From assembly GCF_001440345.1 (NCBI RefSeq), contig NZ_LJYX01000017.1, positions 372,001-436,000 on the forward strand: a stretch of DNA of 64,000 nt, in the 5' to 3' direction. The stretch comes from Colwellia sp. TT2012 (GTDB taxonomy: Bacteria; Pseudomonadota; Gammaproteobacteria; Enterobacterales; Alteromonadaceae). This document shows positions 37,601 to 46,598 of this stretch, piece by piece. Made by a program: the position numbers and the translations under genes. Under the pieces are notes generated by a model. It was not told the DNA's origin. It saw only the letters and a program-made list of their open reading frames with translations, and did not search any database. Numbering within the stretch: the first letter of the stretch is position 1; each line of letters begins with the position of its first letter.

Positions 37601-38064
37601 GCCGTAGAATATTAATCTTTTCACAGTTTACCAGCATGCTTGCTTTAATTGAGATTGAGCTGGTGGCTGCAAATATTGGTTTTGTTAAATTAACCGGCGC
37701 TACCACTAAGCGCCAAGAAGTGGTTGATAAGTTTCAACGCGGTGACGTGCCGGTATTTTTAATTAGCTTGCGCGCAGGTGGTGTCGGTTTGAACTTAACG
37801 GCAGCCGACACCGTTATTCATTTTGACCCTTGGTGGAACCCTGCGGTAGAAAACCAAGCGACAGATAGAGCTTATCGCATTGGCCAAGACAAACCTGTTT
37901 TTGTGTACAAATATATTATTGAAAATTCAATAGAAGAAAAAATTCTTAAAATACAGCAAAATAAAGCCGACCTAGCCAATGCCTTGTTATCTGAAGAAGT
38001 GAGTGATACAAAACTGAGTTTAACCGATGATATTTTAGACTCGCTCTTGGCACCATTAAGTTAG
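34630..38064 (+). CDS. SWIM zinc finger / SNF2-family helicase-like ATPase
   Basis: 1144 aa DNA-dependent ATPase of the Swi2/Snf2 group, cytoplasmic. A SWIM zinc finger is at the N-terminus (Cys73-X-Cys75-X5-Cys81-X-His83). The ATPase core is C-terminal: Walker A DDMGLGKTIQT (~694-704), DEAH box LILDEAHYIKNP (~800), and helicase domain 2 with LRAGGVGLNLTAADTV and QATDRAYRIGQ. The middle (~380-560) has acidic stretches. Such proteins remodel protein-DNA complexes; the specific role of this bacterial group is not established. Stands alone and converges with the RhlE-like gene. Confidence 0.9.
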   Translation: MAKNTFTPALLEQHFTKNEWKKGARIYQADGIKTCALDEDIIRGVVFSERSKQSSYLTRLVLNIKHDGIASYCDCYVGRDCKHGAALAQCFIHEHFDRNSIATSERVIDKWLSHFQAQPSRYQPNPQKKSLLYFLTPNSYNEDDYFNLAIKSTRAKKSGGWSSSLGSEYSTSTLINSAYATNEDVAVITELMRTNQFGDNVKYFDLFAQIIKTNRCFWHTHFDLDQAITLSEPIEAEWQWLALGNNLHTLQLVLNEPSSSIQIIKAQPLCFYDEDKNCFGKINTNTRCDFEADLLNSPIFEEDKLPWVINKLSMSLGDAVQRLPKPKTQFSQDLSKPEVHLYFSTPLEKKPQTGNVKVNFSYQGNLVNPHNESATITVARLTDSDSDSEVEGENESSSEIKLYRDLAFEQTVINKLTTLKFSPVPIPKRYAFINAEYLNKDASLTDKTPKYSMILQGRYAWHQFLDQELPLLKDLGWHISFADAFYYKSLATDSIFDAEVIETDDHDFFSLGLNLTIDGKKMPAFPILLGAIEQLPRSVLFGRENVDDDDESVDSEQGASEEGVDKKAAFIAPDTPIYVDLDNGDFVALRYKSVQPILKQFIELFMPNPLNKDGTMKLSRFQGHQTLSMLDDQGMIATGTSKLRALATKLQNFQQVTTVAVPKGLNATLRTYQHQGLNWLQFLREYQLNGILADDMGLGKTIQTLAHLLIEKQQGRLTKPVLIVAPTSVIFNWANEIDKFTPQLSYQVLHGSKRHQHFGCLKRSEGDASDENKVDLIITSYALITKDLDLYCRQKFYYLILDEAHYIKNPKTKLYQAFMSLNAQHKLCLTGTPMENHLGEFWAQFNFLLPGFLGGQRQFTKLFRTPIEKHGELERKQILNQRIKPFILRRTKDKIATELPSKTIIIQTLRIEGKQAELYESVRLAMDSRLKDIIAEKGLKRSQIEVLDALLKLRQVCNHPKLLSLKGAKKINKSAKLDYLMETLPEQIDEGRRILIFSQFTSMLALIEIELVAANIGFVKLTGATTKRQEVVDKFQRGDVPVFLISLRAGGVGLNLTAADTVIHFDPWWNPAVENQATDRAYRIGQDKPVFVYKYIIENSIEEKILKIQQNKADLANALLSEEVSDTKLSLTDDILDSLLAPLS

Positions 38065-38119
38065 TATCAAAAGGGTATATAGGGCCACTTAGGCCCGTTA
38101 TACCGGGATTAGCGACTAC

Positions 38120-39454
38120 TTACTCTGGTTTAGAATATCCAGCCCAGATATCGGCATTCACTGACGTTTGGTTTTTGCGTTTTTTCTTAGCCTTTTTCTT
38201 GCCAGAGCCTTCAGGTGCTGCCATCGGTTTAATCGCCTGTAACAGCTCTGCGGTGATCTCTTCATCGACTTCAAAACCTGCTACTTGTTCACGTTCAAGG
38301 CGAATCTTGTTCTTCTTTTCGATGACGTTGAAATGATGATAATCTTCATAATCAATAAGCGATATTGCTAAGCCCACTTCACCAGCACGGCCACTTCGAC
38401 CAATTCGATGCATGTAGTCGGCTGGACTTCTGGGTAAGTTAAAATTGATGACCACAGGTAGTTTTTCAATATCTAGACCACGGGCAGCAATATCCGTGGC
38501 AATTAACACCTCAATATCGCCGGCTTTAAACCCTTCAAGCACACGAGTACGTTCGGCCTGACCTTTATCACCATGAAACACTTCGGCGCTAATACCACGC
38601 TTAGCGAGCTTTTCAGCTAGGTGCTCACAGTGGTTTCTGGCATTAACAAAAACCAGCGTTTGTCGCCATTTATGTTGTTTGATTAAATGCTCTAACAGAG
38701 CTGTCTTTTCGCCTTTATTGACGGTGAAAACGCGCTGTACTAAGGTACTAGCATCGGCACTTTGTAATTGTATTTCAACCGGGTTGTTGAGTAACTCTTT
38801 GGTTAAGGTCTGTACTTGCTCAGGAAAGGTAGCTGAAAAGAGTAAGGTTTGTTTTTTCTTTGGCAGTAATGCTAACAGCGCCGCTAGCTCTTCAGTAAAG
38901 CCTAGGCTTAACATTCTGTCAGCTTCATCAAGCACTAAGGTTGCCACCCTGTCGAGCTTAATGGCATTAGATGAAATCAAGTCGAGTAATCGACCTGGGG
39001 TTGCCACCAAAATATCAGTACCGCCGCGCAATGCCAGCATTTGTGTATTCGCTGATACACCACCAAAAACAGCAAGTATTTTGATCTCGCCGTTAAAGTG
39101 CACCGCGTAAGATTTAATGCTATCAGCCACTTGCTTGGCCAATTCACGGGTAGGCACCAAAATCAGTCCAGATACATAGTTACCTTTGCGGCCTTTACTA
39201 GCCGATGGTTTTACCGCATGTAGCTGTTGCAACATGGGCAAGGCAAAGGCGGCTGTTTTACCCGAGCCGGTATTTGCCCCACCAATTAAGTCACGTCCCG
39301 CTAAGACACTTGGGATAGCCTGCGCTTGAATAGGCGTTGGCTGCTTATATTCCAGCTCAGTCAATCGAGCTAATAAGGGTGGAATAAGGCCAAGTTCTTT
39401 AAAATTGCTTGGTATTGTGGCTGTAGTATTGGCAGCGTTTTTGGCAGAGGTCAT
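38120..39454 (-). CDS. DEAD-box ATP-dependent RNA helicase (RhlE-like)
   Basis: 444 aa. Q-motif PTPIQAQAIP (~39-48), Walker A ANTGSGKT (Lys66), PTRELA (~101), DEAD (176-179), SAT, and HRIGRSGRAG in domain 2 are all present. The tail is short and basic (GSGKKKAKKKRKN), typical of RhlE/SrmB-like helicases acting on RNA structure or ribosome assembly. Full length and probably active. Convergent with the upstream SNF2 gene. Confidence 0.9.
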   Translation of the reverse strand: MTSAKNAANTTATIPSNFKELGLIPPLLARLTELEYKQPTPIQAQAIPSVLAGRDLIGGANTGSGKTAAFALPMLQQLHAVKPSASKGRKGNYVSGLILVPTRELAKQVADSIKSYAVHFNGEIKILAVFGGVSANTQMLALRGGTDILVATPGRLLDLISSNAIKLDRVATLVLDEADRMLSLGFTEELAALLALLPKKKQTLLFSATFPEQVQTLTKELLNNPVEIQLQSADASTLVQRVFTVNKGEKTALLEHLIKQHKWRQTLVFVNARNHCEHLAEKLAKRGISAEVFHGDKGQAERTRVLEGFKAGDIEVLIATDIAARGLDIEKLPVVINFNLPRSPADYMHRIGRSGRAGEVGLAISLIDYEDYHHFNVIEKKNKIRLEREQVAGFEVDEEITAELLQAIKPMAAPEGSGKKKAKKKRKNQTSVNADIWAGYSKPE

Positions 39455-39529
39455 TAATATAGAGGCTCAAAGCTAAGGTAATAACCCTTATTTTAGCGTA
39501 TTTATGCCTGGTTAAGTTAGTGAATTCGA

Positions 39530-40357
39530 TCAGACCTGCGACTTTAACTCGAGTGTATTGATAAATAACCTTGGGTACTCAATTTTATCTAGCATTGAAC
39601 TGTCCGGTAAACAATCATCATCAACATAGTCAGCAAAATCACCGGTGGTATCAAACACTAAAATATCTAACGCTAACCGGTCCATGCCATATAAACCCCG
39701 GTGGATCATGTCCGCCGAAAAAACTAACAAGTCGCCTGCGGCTAACTTAATTTGCTTACCGGTAGACAGGCTTTCGTTACTCAACCTGCCCTGCTCTTCT
39801 TGGCGGATATTAAACTCTTCTTCATTATCCCAGCGTTTATGTGTACCTGGGACTAGCTCCATACCAAGTTCATCAAATAAAGGCACACGCAGATGTAATA
39901 CCTGGGTCTCATGAATAACAATTTTTTGTACGTCAACGTCGTGATCATATTGACAGTCTCGATGCCAGAAATCTTTAAGCTCTGGGTTAATGGGGTTGAA
40001 AAATAATTGCGTATTCATAAACGCGGCCTTATCGGCTATAACCGAATCGACCACAGCCATCATTTTTTTAGAGCTGATAAAATTAAAAAGCTTTATTCTA
40101 TCATCGCTCCCTAAGTACTGACTGCCGGTAATTAAAGAAGAATTAAAGGCGGTTTCTTTATAGAATTCTGCGTTGTCTTGTATCCATAACTGGTGAAATT
40201 TTAACACCACTTCTCTCAATGCTGCAATTTCCGCAGTATTAAAATAAGCTCTAATGACGAAGTAACCCTGTTCTTGGTAATCACTATTTAATTGGCTTGA
40301 ATTTAACTGACGGCTATTTGCTTCGCTGTTATTTACTTTGCTTGGATTATCTACCAT
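39530..40357 (-). CDS. Phytanoyl-CoA dioxygenase (PhyH) family protein
   Basis: 275 aa Fe(II)/2-oxoglutarate-dependent oxygenase. The iron-binding triad is visible: His132-X-Asp134 in FWHRDCQYD and the distal His219 in DMIHRGLYGMDR, with Arg227 likely binding 2-oxoglutarate. The first ~25 residues are asparagine/serine-rich and poorly conserved, so the real start may be downstream. Substrate unknown. Confidence 0.82.
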   Translation of the reverse strand: MVDNPSKVNNSEANSRQLNSSQLNSDYQEQGYFVIRAYFNTAEIAALREVVLKFHQLWIQDNAEFYKETAFNSSLITGSQYLGSDDRIKLFNFISSKKMMAVVDSVIADKAAFMNTQLFFNPINPELKDFWHRDCQYDHDVDVQKIVIHETQVLHLRVPLFDELGMELVPGTHKRWDNEEEFNIRQEEQGRLSNESLSTGKQIKLAAGDLLVFSADMIHRGLYGMDRLALDILVFDTTGDFADYVDDDCLPDSSMLDKIEYPRLFINTLELKSQV

Positions 40358-40457
40358 TTACACCTATTTCCTTCATGTTAACTTTCACCTTGTTATAGTA
40401 AAAAAAAACATGAAAAAAAACAATATTTACTCACTATCAATAATGAGCAAGTAAACG

Positions 40458-40491
40458 CAAAAAGGCCGATATATTACATATCGGCCTTTTA
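40458..40491 (-). terminator. Hairpin terminator beside the tRNA-Leu remnant
   Basis: Stem aaaaggccgatat / atatcggcctttt. It lies just beyond the 3' end of the tRNA remnant and was probably the terminator of the original tRNA-Leu locus. Bidirectional sequence. Confidence 0.8.
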
Positions 40492-40510
40492 ACTATTAAT
40501 TTAAATCTAG

Positions 40511-40561
40511 TGGTGCGGGGGGGACTTGCCCCCCCCCGACCTAAGTCACCAGCCCCTCAAG
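40511..40561 (-). pseudogene. tRNA-Leu 3' remnant (attachment-site-like)
   Basis: Matches the 3' part of the intact tRNA-Leu at 42575-42659 from the CCA end to the anticodon loop (shared aaatctagtggtgcgg, caccagcccctcaag). The TPsiC arm has degenerated into runs of G and C. The match stops after the anticodon. Same orientation as the intact tRNA, as expected for the far end of an island integrated at the tRNA 3' end. Confidence 0.75.
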
Positions 40562-41020
40562 AATGCTCACCTAAACAACATAAAATACATATATACAATC
40601 ACTTACGAGTAAAACCTTGTTCTATTAATTTAAAAATAATAGCAGTGCCAGTCATTTAAGATCAATAGCTTACATCTGAATTATCAACCAAAATAGTCAA
40701 TGGTTTTTCTCACTATTAAATTATTTTCATTTGTTTATTTTATGAAGTCGCACCCTTTAGAATAAAAACCCTAAGGCATTTCGCCCCTTAACGAGATAGT
40801 CATCACAGCCACTATTACCACTAACCAGTTCGTTTGCAAGGTCAGCTTTCTTATCCCAAAAATTATTTATTACTGGTTAATCAAAATACAATTAAATAAT
40901 CAGATAGGATGTTATTTATTAGAGTTTGACTGAAATCAGTTAGAACAGTATTTTCACTAATTGGTACGTGGAAAATGGTATAATCTGTTAAATTATTCAA
41001 CACAATAGCGAACAGTAATA
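40562..41020. other. Gene-free stretch inside the tRNA-Leu insert
   Basis: No gene or integrase relic that I can recognise in these ~460 bases. AT-rich. Confidence 0.5.
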
Positions 41021-41203
41021 ATGATAATAAAATTAACCCAAGACCTAGTATGTGGTAATGAAACTTGTTTAACTGGTGAGGAGTATGAAGCAGTATTAAT
41101 ATTACCTCGTTCAACAACTGTAGAGTTTGTTGCTGATTCAGGTAAAAAAATCAGAGCATTTAACTATGAATACGTGACTGTTTCCTCGGCAACTGACACC
41201 TAA
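41021..41203 (+). CDS. Hypothetical 60-aa protein upstream of the Fic gene
   Basis: 60 aa. Reads as a compact acidic protein with two cysteines (LVCGNETCLTGEEYEA) and alternating beta-like stretches. It precedes the Fic gene by ~110 bases on the same strand, in a 2-kb insert of otherwise little coding content. No family recognised; a partner of Fic is possible but unproven. No strong SD. Confidence 0.4.
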   Translation: MIIKLTQDLVCGNETCLTGEEYEAVLILPRSTTVEFVADSGKKIRAFNYEYVTVSSATDT

Positions 41204-41310
41204 CCAAATTATTTAGATTCAAAGGACTGTAGTTGCTACAGTCATTATAACTAAACACTCTAGTGCTAGTGTTGTTTTATAATCAAATATGAAAGCCAAG
41301 GAAGCATCTA

Positions 41311-42327
41311 ATGTCATAGCAACCACCCTTTCAAATCACTAATGACATTTTAAATATTGTTGCTGATATTAGCCGGTTACTTGGGCATTGGTCAGCAAAT
41401 GATAAAAATCTGCTTTCTCCTGTGCTTAGACGCGGTAATCGAATTAAAACTATTCAAGCTTCGCTCGCAATAGAAAATAACACTTTATCTATAGAGCAAG
41501 TTACTGCTGTGATATCAGGTAAAAAAGTATTAGGTTTACCTCATGAAATTCAAGAAGTGAGAAATGCCTTTAAAACTTATGAAAACCTTACTTCGTGGCA
41601 GGCAAAAAATTCGAGTGATTTATTATCAGCACATCAATCATTTATGTATGGCTTAGTTGATGATGCTGGCAAATACCGTGATGCAGGCGTTGGCGTTTAT
41701 CGAGAAAAACAGTTAATCCACATGGCACCACCAGCCAATAGAGTTTCGTTATTGATAGATGATTTACTTAACTGGTTGAAAAATACGGATTGTCATCCCT
41801 TGATTGCAAGTTGTATTTTTCATTATGAATTTGAATTCATCCATCCATTCTCAGATGGTAATGGCAAAATGGGTCGATTATGGCAAACATTATACCTTAG
41901 CCAATGGCAACCAATATTTGCATACCTGCCAGTAGAAACTGTCATTAAAGATCAACAAAATGAATATTACCGAGCGTTGTCAGCTTCAGATAAAGCAAGC
42001 GATTCAACCGCATTTATATTTTTTATGCTCAAAGCATTATATTCAGCAATGATTGAAGTTACCTCAGATCAAAGCGATCAAGTAACAGTGCAAGTAAGCG
42101 ATCAAGTAAAATCTCTATTGAGTTGGCTCAATAATAAAGAACCGCAAAAACTTGCAATTATAATGGAAGCGTTAGCGTTAAAGCATCGACCTACATTTAA
42201 GAATAACTATATCGCACCGGCTCTAGACGCTGGATTAATAGCAATGACAGAACCTGATTCGCCAAGAAGTCCAAGGCAAAAATATTATATAACCAAGGTT
42301 GGTAACAATCTATTTCATTCACTTTAG
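41311..42327 (+). pseudogene. Fic-family AMP-transferase gene with amber stop at codon 3
   Basis: Fic enzymes transfer AMP (or similar) to protein hydroxyls. The active-site motif HPFSDGNGKMGR (41842-41877) is intact, and the N-terminal inhibitory motif S-x-x-x-E-N (SLAIEN) is present, so it is a self-inhibited class. The natural start appears to be ATG at 41311 with SD AAGGAAG. Codons then run ATG TCA TAG CAA CCA CCC TTT, where related proteins commonly have a Trp; TGG to TAG would explain it. After the stop the frame continues uninterrupted (PFQITNDILNIVADISRLLG) to 42327. Without readthrough, translation could only restart internally, e.g. at GTG 41422. A winged-helix-like segment closes the protein. 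Confidence 0.78.
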
Positions 42328-42521
42328 CTAACTTTATAAATTATTAGATAACGAGTGTTTTAGAATATATACCCTAACTCGTTTTCGCCCCCATACTGCC
42401 ATAGAATTCAAAATATAAAGCACCTTTACAGCCCTTTCTTATGCTTTAAATATACTACCTATTGAACTACCCTTTGAAGAATAATTAGCAACCAATGACA
42501 TACCAATTAGCAACCAAACAA

Positions 42522-42556
42522 AAAAAGACTTAACGCGTAATGCATTAAGCCTTTTA
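42522..42556 (-). terminator. Terminator downstream of tRNA-Leu
   Basis: On the minus strand aaggcttaa pairs with ttaagtctt and is followed by a T-tract, about 20 bases beyond the tRNA 3' end. Confidence 0.75.
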
Positions 42557-42574
42557 TATCATATATAAATCTAG

Positions 42575-42659
42575 TGGTGCGGTTGGGGGGACTTGAACCC
42601 CCACGACCTAAATCACCAGCCCCTCAAGCTGGCGCGTCTACCAATTCCGCCACAACCGC
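42575..42659 (-). tRNA. tRNA-Leu (anticodon GAG)
   Basis: Full class II cloverleaf: acceptor GCGGTTG pairs with CAACCGC, D-arm GCGGAATTGGTAGACGC, anticodon stem CCAGC/GCTGG with loop TTGAGGG (anticodon GAG), a long variable arm, T-arm GGGGGTTCAAGTCCCCC and encoded CCA. It follows secG, the conserved position in gammaproteobacteria, and is probably co-transcribed with it. Confidence 0.96.
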
Positions 42660-42716
42660 GCAATACTAGATTTTTAAACTTTTTTACTTTTAACTAAGTT
42701 GAGGTTTAGCTATAAG

Positions 42717-43121
42717 TTAATCTGGGACGTTGCTACTGTCTTCTTTATTAACTACTAGGTCAGAAGCTGGGACATCACTATTTTGTGCAGCTGGCAATGT
42801 AGTAGCTTCAAGGCTTTCAGTTGGAATCGCATCAATAGCTTGCTCAGTTGGCACGCTTAGGTTATTCCATTCATCAACCGATTTCGTTTGGTTAGCCGTT
42901 ATGTTACCTAAGATTAAGCTGATAGCAAAGAATGCAACGGCTAGATAAGTCGTTGACTTCGTTAAGAAGTTACCAGAGCCGCCTGAACCAAATACAGTGG
43001 CAGACGAGCCAGCACCAAAAGATGCGCCCATGTCTGCGCCTTTACCTTGTTGAATTAATACTAATCCAATAAGAGCTAAAGCAATAAGTACGTAAACGAT
43101 AATTAAGACTTGATACAACAT
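42717..43121 (-). CDS. secG: Protein translocase subunit SecG
   Basis: About 134 aa from the ATG at 43121 (MLYQVLIIVYVLIALALIGL), which follows the tpiA stop by 2 bases and has an AAGGAAA SD; a longer start inside tpiA is unlikely. Two membrane helices (~5-23 and ~52-72) flank the conserved LIQQGKGADMGASFGAG loop. Auxiliary subunit of the SecYEG channel in the inner membrane. The C-terminal tail is acidic and longer than in E. coli. Operon with tpiA upstream and tRNA-Leu downstream. Confidence 0.93.
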   Translation of the reverse strand: MLYQVLIIVYVLIALALIGLVLIQQGKGADMGASFGAGSSATVFGSGGSGNFLTKSTTYLAVAFFAISLILGNITANQTKSVDEWNNLSVPTEQAIDAIPTESLEATTLPAAQNSDVPASDLVVNKEDSSNVPD

Positions 43122-43123
43122 TT

Positions 43124-43894
43124 CTATTTTCCTTTCGCTGCGGAACAAATAATTTTAAATTGTTCTGCTTTTAAACTAGCACCACCAATAAGACCACCGT
43201 CTATATCCGCTTGTGCAAATAATTCTTCACAGTTAGCTGCATTAACGCTGCCACCGTAGAGTAAAGGTATTTTAGCCGCCACTTGCTCGTTTTGCTGAGC
43301 TAAAAATTGACGAATAAACTGATGTGTTTCTTGTGCCATGGCACTTGATGCTGTTTTACCTGTTCCTATGGCCCAAACTGGCTCATACGCGATAACAACA
43401 TCATTAAATTTCTCTATACCAATTTCATCGATAACTGGCTGAAGCTGTGCTGATAATACAGTTTCTGTTGCTCCACTTGCTCGTTCTGCTTCGCTTTCAC
43501 CAATACATAAAATGGGTGTTAAGCCGCCATTTAATGCCGCATGAACTTTTTTTGCAATCTGGGTAGACGTTTCTTTATAAATACTTCTACGCTCAGAGTG
43601 ACCAACTATTACATAGTTAATCGCTAAGTTTTTCAACATAGCTATGGATATTTCACCTGTGTAAGCACCACTTTCATGTTCACTAACATTTTGCGAGCCA
43701 ACATGGATTGCTTCATTTAAGTTAGCTGCTTTTATTTTCTGAGCAAGCTCAGATAAATAGGGGAAGCTAGGACAGATAACTACATCAACGTGTGAAGAAA
43801 GTTTAACATCTGCTAACTCTGAAACCATAGTATCAACTAGGGCTGAGTCACCGTTCATTTTCCAATTTGCGGCTACAATTGCTTGTCTAGTCAT
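43124..43894 (-). CDS. tpiA: Triosephosphate isomerase
   Basis: 256 aa glycolytic enzyme interconverting dihydroxyacetone phosphate and glyceraldehyde 3-phosphate. Active-site residues: Asn10 and Lys12 in ANWKMNG, His99 in VGHSERR, Glu171 in AYEPVWAIGTGK, with the phosphate loop LYGGSV. Normal length. Precedes secG, as in related genomes. Confidence 0.97.
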   Translation of the reverse strand: MTRQAIVAANWKMNGDSALVDTMVSELADVKLSSHVDVVICPSFPYLSELAQKIKAANLNEAIHVGSQNVSEHESGAYTGEISIAMLKNLAINYVIVGHSERRSIYKETSTQIAKKVHAALNGGLTPILCIGESEAERASGATETVLSAQLQPVIDEIGIEKFNDVVIAYEPVWAIGTGKTASSAMAQETHQFIRQFLAQQNEQVAAKIPLLYGGSVNAANCEELFAQADIDGGLIGGASLKAEQFKIICSAAKGK

Positions 43895-44213
43895 TTATAC
43901 CTCTTAGCCTAGGTTATTATCTTATCACTCCAACAACGTTCAAATGAAGTGATTGCTAAAATGAAGCCGCGAGATAGTAACTAACCTGCGCAAAAGATAC
44001 AAGTATTTCACACAATATCTTTTACTGGTTGCAGGTTTTTTATACTTATTTACCCCTATGCACAAGAAATTACTCATTTCTGTATGCATATTGGTATAAC
44101 ACGCTTTTAGCATAATAGTGTTTGAAATCACCCTTTACTCGCTCAACGCTAGCTTTAGACGTGATTCAATCGAGATTTATCCGTCTTTTGAGAGTAATCG
44201 TTTATGGGTAAAA
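43895..44213. other. Spacer between tpiA and glmM
   Basis: About 320 bases without a gene. A long imperfect inverted repeat (aacctgc at ~43983 to gcaggtt at ~44037) is present with T-tract on the plus strand; its purpose is unclear. A tpiA promoter is presumably here. Confidence 0.4.
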
Positions 44214-45551
44214 CTATTTAACCAATTTGACAAAATCGGCAATTTTATTGGCTAATAAGGTGACTTCATCCATATCAGGACCTTCAACCATAACGCGAAT
44301 TAAGGGTTCAGTACCTGATTTACGCAATAGCACCCGACCACGACCCATTAGTATTTCATTGACTTCATCTACCGCAGCAAGCACTTTGACATCTTCTAAT
44401 GGGTTGTTTTCACCAGCAAAGCGCACGTTAACCAGCAATTGTGGCAACATGGTAATACCTTGGCGTAATTCATGTAGTGATTTTTTCTGTTTCATTACCG
44501 CGGTGAGTACATTCAGCGCAGCAATAATGCCATCACCAGTAGAGGTATGATTAAGGTTGATAACATGGCCTGAATTTTCCGCGCCGAGTTGCCAGCCTTT
44601 CTCTTTTAACATTGCCATGACATAACGATCGCCAACCTTACTGCGGGCAAATTCGATATCTAATTCTTTTAAGGCTAATTCTAAGCCCATGTTGCTCATT
44701 AAGGTGCCAACAACACCACCGCCTTTACGGCCCGTTTTTATATCATTACAGGCGATGATATAGATAATCACATCACCATCAAGAACATAACCGGTATGAT
44801 CAACCATCATCAAACGGTCGCCATCACCATCAAGGGCAATACCAAGGTCAGCTTTATGCTCAACAACCGCTTTGCTAATGGCAGCCATTGATGTTGCACC
44901 ACAACCATCATTAATATTAGTACCATTAGGCGCTGTGCCTATTTCGATAACGTTAGCGCCTAATTCACGAAATACATTGGGCGCTATGTGATAAGTTGCG
45001 CCGTGAGCACAATCAACCACTATGGTTAAACCTTGCAATGACATTCGCGTTGGGAAATTACTTTTACAAAATTCAATGTAACGCCCTGCCGCATCATTAA
45101 TGCGGGTAGCTTTACCTAACTTAGCTGATTCAACACAGCCCATGGGTTTATCGAGCTCTGCTTCAATGGCTAATTCAATATCATCAGGCAATTTTTCGCC
45201 TGATTGTGAAAAGAATTTAATGCCATTATCATAAAAAGGGTTGTGCGAGGCACTAATAACAATGCCGGCTTCGGCTCTAAATGTTTTAGTTAAATAAGCA
45301 ATAGCAGGCGTTGGCATAGGACCAAGCAAACCGATATCGACACCAGCAGCAGAAAAGCCAGCTTCGAGGGCTGATTCCAGCATATATCCCGAAATACGAG
45401 TATCTTTACCGATTAAAACTTTTTTCGTTCCCTGCGCCGCTAAAACCTTGCCGGCGGCGTAACCTAATTTCATCACAAATTCAGGCGTTATTGGGGCTTT
45501 GCCAACTAAACCACGAATACCATCGGTGCCAAAATATTTACGATCAGACAT
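44214..45551 (-). CDS. glmM: Phosphoglucosamine mutase
   Basis: 445 aa. Converts glucosamine 6-phosphate to the 1-phosphate for cell-wall precursor synthesis. The phosphoserine loop [12 protein letters not shown] carries Ser102, the metal loop is DGDGDR (~240-245), and the sugar-binding region is GAENSGH. Usual length. Same-strand neighbour of folP, the conserved arrangement. Confidence 0.97.
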   Translation of the reverse strand: MSDRKYFGTDGIRGLVGKAPITPEFVMKLGYAAGKVLAAQGTKKVLIGKDTRISGYMLESALEAGFSAAGVDIGLLGPMPTPAIAYLTKTFRAEAGIVISASHNPFYDNGIKFFSQSGEKLPDDIELAIEAELDKPMGCVESAKLGKATRINDAAGRYIEFCKSNFPTRMSLQGLTIVVDCAHGATYHIAPNVFRELGANVIEIGTAPNGTNINDGCGATSMAAISKAVVEHKADLGIALDGDGDRLMMVDHTGYVLDGDVIIYIIACNDIKTGRKGGGVVGTLMSNMGLELALKELDIEFARSKVGDRYVMAMLKEKGWQLGAENSGHVINLNHTSTGDGIIAALNVLTAVMKQKKSLHELRQGITMLPQLLVNVRFAGENNPLEDVKVLAAVDEVNEILMGRGRVLLRKSGTEPLIRVMVEGPDMDEVTLLANKIADFVKLVK

Positions 45552-45648
45552 AGTTTTTCCTTATATATTTTACGCTATAGCAGCATCGTTTCGCTGCTAA
45601 GTTTGTTAGTTTTGCTAACATAAATTATGATTATACTGACAGTGCCAC

Positions 45649-46494
45649 TTACTGGTATTTCACTGTCATGGCTAATACTTTTAGGGCATCTACTGTTTCT
45701 TTAACATCATGCACCCGAATAATACTCGCATTTTGCTGTGCGGCTATTATAGCGGTAGTTAAACTACCTGCAAGACGTTCATCAACATTACGCGCTAATA
45801 AATCACCTATCATTGATTTCCTCGATGTGCCTGAGAGCAAAGGTAGGCCTAAGTCATTAAATTGGTGCAGTTGTGCCAGTAACTGATAATTTTGCTCTAG
45901 GGTTTTACCAAAGCCAAAACCGGGGTCTAAAATCAACCGTTCTCGCTTAATACCCGCCTGCTCACAGACGCTGATACGGTCGATAAAAAACTGTTTGATA
46001 TCACCAATAACATCGTTATAGTGCGGATTTTCTTGCATTGAGCGCGGCAAACCCTGCATATGCATTAAACACACCGGCACATTACTTGCTGCCAATACCG
46101 CTAAACAGCCGTCGTTTTGCAATGCCCGCACATCATTAATAATATCAGCGCCATGAATGATTGCTTGTGCCATCACTGCGGCTTTGCTGGTATCGATTGA
46201 TACCTTGATAGTAAACTTTGCTTTAATCGCTTTAAGTAAGGGGATAACGCGAGCTAACTCATTCACTTCACTGACCTCAACTGCGCCTGGGCGAGTTGAT
46301 TCACCGCCAATATCGATAATATCGACGCCATCAGCAATCATTTGTGCAACGTGTGCTAATGCGTTATCAAAACTAGCAAATTTTCCGCCATCGGAGAATG
46401 AGTCAGGGGTAACATTTAAAATACCCATCACTTGTGGCTGGGCTTTCTCATGCTGCTGAGGGACTTTTTTGGCTAAAAAACAATCTACTGTCAT
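45649..46494 (-). CDS. folP: Dihydropteroate synthase
   Basis: 281 aa folate-pathway enzyme joining p-aminobenzoate to the pterin diphosphate, and the sulfonamide target. Diagnostic blocks: GILNVTPDSFSDGG (~24-37), DIGGESTRPGA (~61-71), DIINDV, and the C-terminal RVHDV. Lies between ftsH and glmM as in most gammaproteobacteria. Confidence 0.96.
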   Translation of the reverse strand: MTVDCFLAKKVPQQHEKAQPQVMGILNVTPDSFSDGGKFASFDNALAHVAQMIADGVDIIDIGGESTRPGAVEVSEVNELARVIPLLKAIKAKFTIKVSIDTSKAAVMAQAIIHGADIINDVRALQNDGCLAVLAASNVPVCLMHMQGLPRSMQENPHYNDVIGDIKQFFIDRISVCEQAGIKRERLILDPGFGFGKTLEQNYQLLAQLHQFNDLGLPLLSGTSRKSMIGDLLARNVDERLAGSLTTAIIAAQQNASIIRVHDVKETVDALKVLAMTVKYQ

Positions 46495-46545
46495 AGTATT
46501 CTAATCATTTATTGCATCTTCAAGTGGAACGGATATACCTATGAA

Positions 46546-46582
46546 AAAGCCTCGGTATTTAAAGTAAATATCGAGGCTTTCT
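46546..46582 (-). terminator. Hairpin between ftsH and folP
   Basis: Stem aaagcctcgatattta / taaataccgaggcttt followed by a T-tract on the minus strand, about 17 bases after the ftsH stop. It may separate or attenuate transcription into folP. Confidence 0.8.
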
Positions 46583-46598
46583 TAATTACTATGAAGTG

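Noticed and set aside
41021-42327. 60-aa protein plus Fic as a toxin-antitoxin pair of the FicTA type
   Set aside because: The Fic protein carries its own N-terminal inhibitory motif (SLAIEN), so it does not need a separate antitoxin, and the 60-aa protein lacks that motif.
43122-43148. Longer SecG start inside tpiA
   Set aside because: The ATG at 43121 gives the conserved membrane start and has an SD; the extra nine codons overlap the tpiA end.
43940-44131. 63-aa minus-strand frame between tpiA and glmM
   Set aside because: No RBS, no recognisable composition, and it spans an inverted repeat; judged non-coding.
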